Shown here: positions 18,489 through 26,152 of the stretch, piece after piece
How the letters are laid out: every line of letters starts with the position of its first letter
Numbering within the stretch: position 1 is the stretch's first letter
DNA from: CANMUM01 sp965263365
GTDB lineage: Bacteria; Pseudomonadota; Alphaproteobacteria; Rhodobacterales; Rhodobacteraceae
Length of the DNA: 64,000 bases
Direction of reading: 5' to 3'
NCBI GenBank assembly: GCA_965263365.1
Contig: OZ253672.1
Coordinates: 1,364,001 to 1,428,000 of the forward strand
Program-made: the position numbers and the translations under genes
Notes under the pieces: model-generated
Database searches by the model: none
What the model was told of the DNA's origin: nothing
Seen by the model: only the letters and a program-made list of their open reading frames with translations

Positions 18489-18831
18489 TAAAGATTTGGA
18501 AGCCGAAAACTTGCATATCCCAGAGGTAATGAGTAGTTATTCGGACAATGCAAATTTCTCTTCAGCTGAATATTGCGTATTCTCGGAGATTCGCCGTCGC
18601 ATTTTCAACATAATTTATGAAAATAAAGCACGCACTTAAAATCAAGGGGCAAGCTTTTCTTCAATTGCTCGCGAACTTGAAATTACGCATTCTTCGGTTA
18701 TCTGTGTGAGTCAAGGGCGTGCTAGATCCCTACGAATCGAGTATGAAATTGCCAAGATTCTTGATTGTGAGCCTTCAGAATTATGGCCAGATCGATACCT
18801 AGAAGAGGAGGAAAGTTTAATGACTGAATAA
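18469..18831 (+). pseudogene. Ner-like helix-turn-helix regulator, interrupted by a stop
   Basis: The frame from the ATG at 18469 (GGAG 10 bases upstream) runs 121 codons with one in-frame TAA at 18637-18639. The part after the stop reads SFSSIARELEITHSSVICVS and ends EPSELWPDRYLEEEE. It aligns with the intact ner-like gene at 24262, where SFTQIAKSLGIKPVSVTSVS occupies the same place and ELWPERY the same end. Ner is the small DNA-binding regulator of Mu-type transposable elements, so a role in controlling the transposition genes just downstream is inferred. Losing the C-terminal DNA-binding part should inactivate it. Confidence 0.65.
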
Positions 18832-18835
18832 AAAA

Positions 18836-18935
18836 GATCCAAAGTCTGGCGACTCTGGACCGTTATCATAAACATCTTGTCGCCATTCTTTTCCCTAAAG
18901 TCAAGCCAAACTTATCGCCCTCGGGTGAATGGGTT
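18836..18935 (+). repeat. Post-ner block, copy 1, with hairpin
   Basis: Matches 24504-24600 after the second ner gene. It includes the hairpin TCCAAAGTC-TGGC-GACTCTGGA (18838-18859) and a shared TTGTCGCCATTCTT. No T-run follows, so it is not a standard terminator. It shows that the two ner units are homologous through to tnsA's upstream region. Confidence 0.6.
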
Positions 18936-18976
18936 AATTTGGCTTACTAAAATCAAGAATAAAATGGAGGCAACGG

Positions 18977-19660
18977 ATGGAAATGATTTCAACCGACAGA
19001 GAATTTCTGCCAACTTTGCCAAGTCGGGCATCACGAAAAATTAGTAAGCGATCACGTTTTAGCGAACGTTCATTTTTGAATGCTACTTGGCTCGCATATG
19101 GTGGGCGCTTGAGACGTTTTGGGTTTGAGGCTAAGCTTGAACGACAATGTTTTATGCTATTGAACGCACGTAATGATATGTGGGACATCTCAGAGCAGTT
19201 TGGACCCATTGAATATGTGGATTTCAATGGCGTAAAGCGGACTCATAGATTTGATTTCTTCGTCGAAATGAAAGAGGGTAAGCGACTGGGAGTTGCGGTA
19301 AGACCCCAAGAAAAAGCTGCAAAATTGATTGACGTTTTGCGATTGATTGCGAGCCAATACAGGGACGTGATTGATGAAGTCAGATTATTCACAAATCGTG
19401 ATTTTTCAAAGGCGCAGGCTTATAACGCAGAGCTTATTTTTCACGCCCGAAAAATTTCGGATGCAAATGCTGATGAAGCCCTTTAGGCTCGCATTCGAAA
19501 CTTTGGCCGATACGTCACGGTGTATTCATTGTCTCAAGCTTTAGAGATCGGAATGGATCGCGGCTTTGCAGCTGTTTTGCGAGGAATCTATCATGGTCAT
19601 TTGAAGACTGTAGAAAATCGCCGCATTTCAAGTGGAACTGCTTTGGAGGTGGTGAAATGA
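18977..19660 (+). pseudogene. tnsA: TnsA-like endonuclease, broken by an amber codon
   Basis: TnsA makes the 5' strand cuts at Tn7 ends so that the element moves by cut-and-paste. The frame starts at ATG 18977 with GGAGG 6 bases upstream. A TAG at 19484-19486 stops it after 169 codons, but the same frame stays open to TGA at 19658-19660, giving 227 codons, near normal TnsA length. Restriction-fold residues are visible: Glu in FGFEAKLERQ, Asp in HRFDFFVEMKEG, and a Q-x-K in VAVRPQEKAAK. The end overlaps tnsB as ATGA. The assignment rests on these motifs and on the gene order. Confidence 0.7.
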
Positions 19661-20909
19661 GTTTGAACTTTCGATTTTCAAAATCTGACCGCGTAACGAT
19701 TAGCGCAGAAACATTTCGATTTTTGAAGCAAAACCAAGAAGGTGACCAATACTATTTTCGTAATGTCGACGATAAAAATAGTATCAAAATCGTGGCGACT
19801 GAGGAACTAATACCACTAATGCGCTCCTCCGCTTGGAGATATGAGCCTAGATATTTTTATACAAATAAAAGAGCGAAAGCCAACATAGGGTTTTTCTCAT
19901 GCCTACCAAGCTTAATGAGAAAAAAGCAATCCTTGACTTAACGATCGCTCGGGTTACTTAAAATGTGCACGATGCAGGTGAGATCAAGTTATCTGATGCT
20001 TCACTAAATCAGTTTTCGGATTATTTATTGTCAAAAATAAACCAAGAATTGCTTGCTCAGCATTCGCAGCATCGAAAAATTGGAAGAGTCTCAGTCGATC
20101 AGTTGCTGGCTTTACCGTGTCCTGTCACAATTCGAAAACTTGTTCGTACTTACCGAAAATCGTGCGGTGACTTAAAAAGCTTTTTAAGTGTGAAGCCGAA
20201 AAGAACTGCGAAGTTAGGTCTGCCGAAGAGCTCAAATGATTTTCTTATGGAACGAATTAAATTCCATTTGAGCCAGGTACCAGACAATTTTAAGCATGTG
20301 GCGAGGCAGGTTCTTGGTGGCCTTCATCGAAAAAATAAGTCACGCCGTAACGAGGGGAAGACTGAGCTATATGTACCAAGTGTGCGTACCATCGAGCGAC
20401 GCATATCAAATTTTGATAAATTTGAACTAAGTGTTTTGCGCGATGGCTATGATCGAGCGCGACAAAAACACGCCTCAATCTCGGGCGGATACCGTGCACA
20501 ATTTATTGGCGAGCGAATTGAGATCGATGAGTGGGAAGTTGATCTCATCACTTGGTTGACCGATCTTGGCATCATTGACATGCTGGATAAATCGGTTGTT
20601 GAACAAATTCCACGAGGTCGAAGGTGGGTTTGTGTGGCTATCGATTGCGCCACAAAAGCTGTTTTGGCTTTGCGGATCGCTAATAACGGAAGTGCAGATG
20701 AAATCCGCCAGCTGATTTCGATGATTAGCATTGATAAAACAGAATTTGCTCGCTCCGCAGGAGCTGTTTCTAATTGGGATCAGCACTGTGGGATACAAAC
20801 GCTTGCCGCCGATACAGGATTTGCCTACGCAAATGACATCACTGAGTGGATCACAGATCTCGGTGCAATATTCGCCTTTGCGCCCGCAACAGATAGATAT
20901 GGAGGCTGA
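19657..20909 (+). pseudogene. tnsB: TnsB/TniA-like DDE transposase, frameshifted and truncated
   Basis: TnsB binds the transposon ends and joins the 3' strands to target DNA. Three lesions are visible. Adding one T to the five-T run at 19891-19895 restores the frame from RAKANIGFF into LMPTKLNEKKAIL. A TAA follows at 19959-19961. The gene then stops near 20890, where it runs out of frame into tnsC. The rve-type catalytic core shows the first Asp in IEIDEWEVDL and the second in LAADTGFAYAND, but the third acidic residue (Glu) and everything after it are missing. The start overlaps tnsA (ATGA). It cannot be active. Confidence 0.75.
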
Positions 20910-21723
20910 AATACGATCGGAGGCGCGGGGGCCTCTGGTGGCTGGCACATCTGGTGCAGGAAAGACCCGTATATTGCGGCGGGTCTTTCGCCACCACACT
21001 CAAAAGCTAACATTGTTGGAGGATGCGCAACCTAATGTTGATGTGGTTAGCCTTTCGATTCCTTCCCCAGCCACACCCAAAGGCGTCGGAATTGCAACCC
21101 TTCATGCACTTGGATGCCCTCTCAATCGAGAGCGTACGTCGCAAATCATTTGGGGCTTGGTGCAGACGCATCTGGAACGGCGTAAGGCACTTTTTTTACA
21201 TTTTGATGAGGCTCAAGATTTTTCATTGGCAAATAATGATCGAGATATGCGATCTGTTATCAATACACTTAAATCCATAATGCAACATACAAGTTGGCCT
21301 ACGCCAATCATATTAAGTGGTATGCCTTTTTTGCTTGAGTTAGTGAATTTAGATCCACAACTGGCACGCAGATTCGAGCCAGTACTTATGCATAAAATTT
21401 CTGTTTCAAGCGATAGTGATTTGATTTTATCGGCGATCAAAAGCTATGCGATTAGCGCGGAGGTTGAGCTTTCTGATAAGTTACTTTCACAAGAATTTAT
21501 TCGTCGCTTAGTTCATGCCTCGGATTGCTGCTTTGGAATTCTGATTGAGATATTTATTGCAGCAATCGGGGAGTGTTTTTTGGGCGGATCGAAGCTCGCC
21601 CCGAGTGCTTTTGCTAAGGCATTTGCCGACAGATCTGGTTGCCCTATCGGCGTTAATCCAATGGTCTGCGATCATTTTGAAACTATAAACGTAAGAAAGC
21701 TATTGGAGGTTGAGGCGTCATGA
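20899..21723 (+). pseudogene. tnsC: TnsC/TniB-like AAA+ ATPase, N-terminus lost
   Basis: TnsC is the ATP-dependent regulator linking target selector and transposase. Walker A (AGTSGAGKTRIL) sits only about 17 residues from the first usable ATG at 20899. Walker B is ALFLHFDEAQDF, with sensor-type PIILSGMPFLLELV and an arginine-finger region LARRFEP after it. Family members normally have several tens of residues before Walker A. Together with the abrupt end of tnsB just upstream, this shows one deletion that removed the tnsB 3' end and the tnsC 5' end. It overlaps tniQ as ATGA. Confidence 0.75.
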
Positions 21724-22304
21724 AGCTCGCACTGACATTAGAAAAACATGAACTTGAACCTTTGAGCTCATATGTTTCTCGATTGTCGCATCATAATGGG
21801 GTTGGATATGTGCAAGATTTTTTTGAAGACGTAGGAATTAACTTAAAAAAATTGCTACGCTTAGAAGTAAAAACTTTGGAAGCATTTTCAGCGCTCTCGG
21901 GAGTTGCAGTGGAACAATTGACGCTAAATTCGACAAGGGTTGTATCAACATCGGAAGCGATTGTGAATGGTATGAGTGTTTCTCGTAATTTCTTGGACAC
22001 AGGTGTACAAAAATTTTGTTCCAAATGTATTGCTCGCTGCGGTTATGGTCACTTTATCTGGATTATTGATTCAATTTGGGTTTGTCCTGAGCATAAGACT
22101 CTTCTGCAAGTTTTGCAGAAGCCTAAATATCCAAGGTTGAACATTGATTTTATTGGCCATCTGAATGACACACGCTTGATTTCGGAATCTGATACTCATG
22201 TCATCGAATGTTCATTCACGGCCACAATTCAAATGGCTATTCAAAATCAACAGGGCCACCTTTATGGGTTTCCTCTCGATATTTATGCCAAGCTTTGTCG
22301 ATAA
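21720..22304 (+). CDS. tniQ: TniQ/TnsD-family target selector, short or truncated
   Basis: TniQ/TnsD proteins read the target site for Tn7-like elements and recruit TnsC. The N-terminus (ELEPLSSYVSRLSHHNG) matches the TniQ opening. A zinc-ribbon-like cluster follows at about residues 100-128: FCSKCIARCGYGHF then WVCPEHKTLL, i.e. C-x2-C with a later C-x2-H. At 194 aa it is much shorter than TnsD-type selectors and ends soon after the ribbon, so it is either a small TniQ or a truncated one. It overlaps tnsC by 4 bp. If it once recognised tRNA-Lys, that would explain the location; this is inference. Confidence 0.65.
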   Translation: MKLALTLEKHELEPLSSYVSRLSHHNGVGYVQDFFEDVGINLKKLLRLEVKTLEAFSALSGVAVEQLTLNSTRVVSTSEAIVNGMSVSRNFLDTGVQKFCSKCIARCGYGHFIWIIDSIWVCPEHKTLLQVLQKPKYPRLNIDFIGHLNDTRLISESDTHVIECSFTATIQMAIQNQQGHLYGFPLDIYAKLCR

Positions 22305-22428
22305 AGCTGGAAATCATGGAGAAATAAGCAAAAAATATAGCATTGAAAAGGACAGGTTCTATCCAGACCCTTTGATGCGCACACGTGCTAAATATCCATT
22401 AGTGCTTTCAAAAAGTGAGCGAAATGTG

Positions 22429-22460
22429 AAAGCTGACCCGTAGGCCAGCTTTCTTTTTTT
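22429..22460. terminator. Terminator between tniQ region and DUF3768 gene
   Basis: AAAGCTG / CAGCTTT stem (22429-22435, 22446-22452) with a 10-base loop, followed by seven T. It can also serve the convergent gene that ends at 22459. Confidence 0.65.
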
Positions 22461-22776
22461 ATGCTTCTTCCTTCAAAAACACCGTCATAAAACGTGAAGT
22501 GACCTTTAGATTGGCGGGGTCGGGTGAGAGGTCTTCCAAGTCTTTGTCGTAACTTGTGATCTCCCAAATCACATCTTTACCGCGAAAGCTGGTCTTGCCG
22601 TAATCGTGTTCATCTCCAGCGTCATCAAATCGGTTATAAGTCGCCAATGTCTTTTTCAACTCGTCAGTGTTTTGATTGACAAGTTTGAGCACCCCAAGTG
22701 ACAAAAGCACAATTCCACCTTCAAAGCTCTGTCGAAGTCCATCATTCAAAGCGACGATCTTTTGATGGCGCGTCAT
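22459..22776 (-). CDS. DUF3768 family protein
   Basis: A 105-residue soluble protein matching the pattern of DUF3768, a family of unknown function common on alphaproteobacterial plasmids and islands. Family hallmarks are visible: IVALNDGLRQSFEGGIVLLS near the start, a central DEHDYGKTSFRGKDVIWEI, then YDKDLEDLSPDPANLKVTSR and a terminal TVFLKEE. It is oriented against the tns genes, and nothing near it points to a process. It is most likely cargo of the degraded transposon. Confidence 0.7.
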   Translation of the reverse strand: MTRHQKIVALNDGLRQSFEGGIVLLSLGVLKLVNQNTDELKKTLATYNRFDDAGDEHDYGKTSFRGKDVIWEITSYDKDLEDLSPDPANLKVTSRFMTVFLKEEA

Positions 22777-23282
22777 CGTACTTGTTAAAGTTACACCTGT
22801 TCTGTTCCTATCATTGATAGCCTTATCCTTTCATGTTGTTCTAGATAAATTGCCCCAAGCGAATAGACAGACTCCGCACATTCATATGCTCTTGATATGA
22901 TCAAAATCCTTGGGAATTTTACGCCTTGTAACGATAACTCGCTAGGTCATGCGCAAACACATTATAGCAAAAACATGCAAAAAAGTCAAAGAATGCCCTG
23001 TTTTCAATATATTAATATCAATATCTACACTTTAATAAATAGATTTAAATCAGCAATGATATGAGCTAAATCATTACTAAATGACGTTCACGATTCAAAA
23101 ACTACTGAGCAAACATTTTTGGGAAAAGCGTTTTCTCGCCCGTTATTCTATAATTACGAGAACAGCCTGAGATTTGAACTATCAAAAGGTGGCAGTTTCA
23201 TCAATCAAGTTACAAGCGCTCAAAAAAAGCTCTCGAAATTTGTAGTTGCGTATTTTCAAATGAGACCGACTTGACCGTAATT
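22777..23282. other. AT-rich gap without genes
   Basis: About 500 bases between the divergent DUF3768 and DUF3885 genes. I see no coding frame and no clear repeat shared with the transposon ends; I looked here for a right end with the TTAACTC motif and found none. A small hairpin CTATC-ATT-GATAG lies at about 22809-22821. Confidence 0.5.
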
Positions 23283-23711
23283 ATGAAAATTTTTGGGCAA
23301 GAATGCTTAACAACAAGCTTACCTAAATTACGCGTGCTAAGGGACTTAGGAATATATCCAAAAACAAAACCCGAACACTGGAAAAAACCCTATAGAAATG
23401 ACGATAAAAACTGGATTGAAGATGGTGATGTCCCCACGTGGCACTATATCGCTTTTGAAATTCCGAAAACTTTATTGCTTGACTACATCTGGTTTCCAAC
23501 AGTTTTGGATTTTGGAAGTTTTAAACCACGAATTGACGCGCAATTTTACTTCTTTAATCAACGTAAAAAAGTGCTCGCATATCCATATGATGATCGCGGA
23601 ATGGATGTTATCAGTCCGAATATAGAATTTTTAAAGAAGCTATATATCGCCCATTATGCTGATTTACATGAATACGATCTCGAAAGAATTCGAAAGAAGT
23701 TTTTCGAATGA
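23283..23711 (+). CDS. DUF3885 domain protein
   Basis: Soluble protein of 142 aa from the ATG at 23283; an upstream TTG at 23271 is also possible. It matches DUF3885, a family of unknown function sporadic in bacteria. Diagnostic parts are WHYIAFEIPKTLLLDYIW in the middle, the near-invariant YDDRGMDVI at about residue 108, and the closing YADLHEYDLERIRKKF. There is no signal peptide or membrane segment. The setting, between transposition genes and a second transposon end, suggests cargo. Some DUF3885 proteins occur near toxin-immunity loci, but nothing here supports that directly. Confidence 0.65.
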   Translation: MKIFGQECLTTSLPKLRVLRDLGIYPKTKPEHWKKPYRNDDKNWIEDGDVPTWHYIAFEIPKTLLLDYIWFPTVLDFGSFKPRIDAQFYFFNQRKKVLAYPYDDRGMDVISPNIEFLKKLYIAHYADLHEYDLERIRKKFFE

Positions 23712-23737
23712 ACGATCTTAGGCAAAGTATTACCCAC

Positions 23738-23850
23738 AAAATCACACGTTTTTATACGCAATTCTATGCCTTGTGGTAGCTGGGTGGTTGCTGAAACGAA
23801 AACACCAAAACAAAAGGCCTACGCGCTTGCTGCATAAGCCCTTGAATATA
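23738..23850 (+). repeat. 113-bp repeat, copy 2, with hairpin
   Basis: Counterpart of 18257-18370, with the same hairpin (AAAGGCCTACGC ... TGCATAAGCCCTT). It ends three bases before the TGT of the second left end. The differences are scattered substitutions, so the copies have been apart for some time. Confidence 0.75.
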
Positions 23851-23853
23851 TTA

Positions 23854-23965
23854 TGTGAATTGTCAGAATATTTGTCCATTGATCAGACGTTAACGCTATG
23901 ATTTAATTCAATAAAAAATTTTCTATTTCAAAATATTTGGCCACTATTATCAGAAAATTTGGCCA
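23854..23965 (+). repeat. Tn7-like left end 2 (three candidate TnsB sites)
   Basis: Begins TGTGAATTGTCAG. Candidate TnsB sites TTTGTCCA, TTTGGCCA and TTTGGCCA start at 23871, 23936 and 23958, again spaced 65 and 22. The same core, inverted, occurs in the right ends at 24597-24646 and 32425-32495, so this left end belongs with them. Confidence 0.65.
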
Positions 23966-24059
23966 TTTGTTGGTAAAAAACTCGGTGTCATTGATTAAGG
24001 AGGCAATTTGTGACTTTGGTAATTTCAGTTTAATAGTGAAAATCGATCATGAGAGTTTC

Positions 24060-24242
24060 TCACGATATTGGCCTGCCAGCTAGCAAATCTTCAAATCGCT
24101 TTTTAACATCTTCTTTTGGTTCTCTGCCTTTGAGTTGCGCAATCCAATTTCGAGCCTCTCTAGGCCACTGGCTTTGCTCCCATTCAGAAAGCGCTCCAAT
24201 TGCTACATTTCGGTTGCGGATAACGGGGCTTTTTGTAGCCAT
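24060..24242 (-). CDS. Hypothetical 60-residue protein divergent from ner
   Basis: Minus-strand frame beginning MATKSPVIRNRNVAIGALSE and continuing hydrophilic with several Trp and Arg (WEQSQWPREARNW). The composition looks protein-like and the frame is clean, but no strong Shine-Dalgarno is seen. Its start lies 19 bp from the divergent ner start, an arrangement like a repressor/ner pair in Mu-type elements. I do not recognise the family. It is absent beside the other ner copy at 18469. Confidence 0.35.
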   Translation of the reverse strand: MATKSPVIRNRNVAIGALSEWEQSQWPREARNWIAQLKGREPKEDVKKRFEDLLAGRPIS

Positions 24243-24261
24243 AGAAATTAGGCTAAAATGT

Positions 24262-24498
24262 ATGTTAAAAAGTAATCGTCAAAATCACTTGCGTATAAAG
24301 CACAAGCTAGAGCGAAGAGGCATCTCCTTTACTCAGATTGCAAAGTCTTTGGGGATTAAACCTGTGAGTGTGACCTCAGTGTCCCAAGGATATTCACGGT
24401 CACGTCGAGTGGAAAACGAGATTGCGCGGCTACTCGAATGCACCCCTGCTGAGTTATGGCCAGAAAGATATGAGGAGGAATTAGAAACGAGCAAATAA
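24262..24498 (+). CDS. Ner-like helix-turn-helix regulator
   Basis: A 78-residue DNA-binding protein. The frame extends upstream to 24049, but that part is the shadow of the opposite gene, so the ATG at 24262 (MLKSNRQNHLRIKHKLERRG) is preferred. The helix-turn-helix region is SFTQIAKSLGIKPVSVTSVS. The end, ECTPAELWPERYEEE, is typical of the Nlp/Ner family (HTH_35), known from phage Mu. It is the intact homologue of the broken gene at 18469. Sitting behind left end 2, it is the only gene with clear homology to the transposon core left in the short stretch before right end A. Confidence 0.75.
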   Translation: MLKSNRQNHLRIKHKLERRGISFTQIAKSLGIKPVSVTSVSQGYSRSRRVENEIARLLECTPAELWPERYEEELETSK

Positions 24499-24503
24499 AA
24501 AAA

Positions 24504-24596
24504 GATCCAAAGTCTGGCGACCTTGGACCCTCATCGTAAAGTCTTTGTCGCCATTCTTTCTCTAAAAGTCAAGCGTTTTTCATCGCCATCGGGCGC
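24504..24596 (+). repeat. Post-ner block, copy 2, with hairpin
   Basis: Homologous to 18836-18935, with the hairpin TCCAAAGTC-TGGC-GACCTTGGA at 24506-24527. Homology stops at about 24596, exactly where right-end sequence begins, which marks the breakpoint of a deletion that removed the tns genes of this element. Confidence 0.6.
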
Positions 24597-24646
24597 ATGG
24601 ACAAGTTTTTTAAAAATAATGGCCAACATCAATGAAAATTCATACA
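24597..24646 (-). repeat. Tn7-like right end A (two candidate TnsB sites)
   Basis: Read on the minus strand it starts TGTATGAATTTTCATTGATG and then carries GTTGGCCA and CTTGTCCA sites 22 bp apart. Its outer 24 bases align without gaps to left end 2. It differs from right end B (32425-32495) by lacking one of three sites. The flank after it (TTGACTTTATTGGTGA) resembles the sequence between right end B and the tRNA-Lys 3' end. Confidence 0.6.
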
Positions 24647-24659
24647 TTGACTTTATTGG

Positions 24660-24735
24660 TGATGCTGTCAGTCTAATTCTAACTCGTCTCTGAATGACGG
24701 CAAGACATGATTATGCGGCACATAAACTCCGTCGA
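24660..24735. pseudogene. Remnant of a lacI 3' end joined to an IS6-type 3' end
   Basis: 24660-24700 repeats the last codons of the intact lacI gene (31522-31562) with one difference. The next bases, read on the minus strand, end in SLCAA-stop, matching the KLCAA end of the IS6 transposase at 31574. Divergence is greater in the IS part. It is a direct repeat of the lacI-IS junction on the other side of the sugar operon, so a second copy of that junction once stood here. Confidence 0.65.
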
Positions 24736-24792
24736 TTAGCGTTGAATTGGTTCGAATCCCTAAAACTAAGCGTGCCACCTTGATGTGAAGGT

Positions 24793-26091
24793 TTAGGCGC
24801 CCTTCAATTCCTTTTGCCACCAGCGATAGCTGTCCTTCGGCGTGCGAATTTGGCTTTCATAATCGACATGCACCAGACCGAAGCGCTTGTCATAGCCTTT
24901 CGCCCACTCGAAATTATCAAGCAGTGACCAAGCGAAATAACCCTTAACCGGATGACACTTGGCGGCATCGGCGACCATATCAAGATGAGTTTGATAATAA
25001 TCGATCCGATCTGGGTCCTCGGTCGGGTTTGGCGAGGCCATGCCGTTTTCCGTCACATAAAGCGGTAGATCATCAGTATAGCCAGCGACGAAATCAATGG
25101 TATCGGCCAGGCCTTGAGGATGGATTTCCCAGCCCATATCGGTTTTGGGAAGGCCGCGGTCAACAACCTCCAAGCTCGGGTAGTCACCCTCGGCCGCCCG
25201 CACCATCATGGTTGAATAGTAATTAATGCCAATATAATCGATCGGGGTCGAAATCGTTGCCATATCCGCTTGCCAATTCTCGGGCAAATATTGTGCCAAA
25301 TCCTTGAGACCGGATTCGGGGTATTTGCCGCGCATCGCACTCAAGATGAACCATTCATTCGTCGTCGCATCATGGCGGGCGAGCGCTGCCTTATCCGCCT
25401 CGCTATCACTCGCCGCATAGCCCGGGGTGAAATTGACGACAAGGCCAAGCGGCTTATCCGTTTCGGCGCGCGCAGCTTGAATGCCGAGCCCATGGCCGAG
25501 CATGATGTAATGAAGGCTACGGGTTGCCGCTTTGATATCGTTAAGGCCAGGCGCATGCTCACCGATGAAGAATGAAAGCCAGCTTACACACCATGGCTCA
25601 TTGATCGATGTGAACGCATCCATTCGATCACCAAAGCGACGGGCCAAGAAGCCCATATACGCGCCGAAATGCTCGGCATTTTCACGCGATGACCAACCAC
25701 CCATGGCACCTAGCGCCTGCGGCATATCCCAGTGGTAGGCCGTGGCATAGGATTTCAAACCGCGCGCGGCAATCGCGTCAAGCAAGCGGTCGTAATAATC
25801 CACGCCCTCGGGGTTGAGCGTCTTGCCATCAGGGAAGAGGCGCGACCACGAAAAAGAGTAGCGATAAGCGTCAAAGCCAGCATCGACCATAAGATCAAGG
25901 TCGGCCTCATAGCGATGATAATGATCACATGCGACCCCACCATGATCGCCATTATCGGTGCCGCCATTTTTGGCGAAATGATCCCAAATGCTCTCACCAG
26001 CACCGCCAAAATTACTGCCTTCGATTTGGTAGGCGGCGGTTGCGGCGCCAAAGAGGAAGCCAGGGGGGAATTGTTCTCTCAGTTTGGGCAT
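24793..26091 (-). CDS. Beta-glucosidase, glycoside hydrolase family 1
   Basis: Cytoplasmic GH1 retaining enzyme that hydrolyses beta-linked glucosides such as cellobiose. The acid/base Glu is in the TSINEPW motif (about residue 165) and the nucleophile in YVTENG (about 345). The N-terminus FPPGFLFGAATAAYQIEGS is the family signature, and WSLLDNFEWAKGY is the conserved substrate pocket near the C-terminus. At 432 aa it is complete. No signal peptide is present, so it acts on sugars imported by the adjacent ABC transporter. It is the last gene of the minus-strand operon and, like the rest of it, visibly GC-richer than the core genome around the island. Confidence 0.92.
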   Translation of the reverse strand: MPKLREQFPPGFLFGAATAAYQIEGSNFGGAGESIWDHFAKNGGTDNGDHGGVACDHYHRYEADLDLMVDAGFDAYRYSFSWSRLFPDGKTLNPEGVDYYDRLLDAIAARGLKSYATAYHWDMPQALGAMGGWSSRENAEHFGAYMGFLARRFGDRMDAFTSINEPWCVSWLSFFIGEHAPGLNDIKAATRSLHYIMLGHGLGIQAARAETDKPLGLVVNFTPGYAASDSEADKAALARHDATTNEWFILSAMRGKYPESGLKDLAQYLPENWQADMATISTPIDYIGINYYSTMMVRAAEGDYPSLEVVDRGLPKTDMGWEIHPQGLADTIDFVAGYTDDLPLYVTENGMASPNPTEDPDRIDYYQTHLDMVADAAKCHPVKGYFAWSLLDNFEWAKGYDKRFGLVHVDYESQIRTPKDSYRWWQKELKGA

Positions 26092-26152
26092 TTCAGTCTC
26101 CTATTAGGCGGATTGTTATTTATACTGGATTGGCGAAGGGTGCGGGCAGCAA

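Noticed and set aside
20731..20898. N-terminal extension of tnsC
   Set aside because: These codons overlap the tnsB catalytic region out of frame; the real tnsC homology starts at about 20899, after a deletion.
22198..22443. 81-residue frame after tniQ as a continuation of tniQ
   Set aside because: It overlaps tniQ in another frame and shows no zinc-ribbon or TniQ motif; a frameshifted tail cannot be excluded but is not supported.
24049..24261. N-terminal extension of the ner-like gene to 24049
   Set aside because: This part mirrors the opposite 60-residue frame and has no homology to the other ner copy; the ATG at 24262 matches family length.
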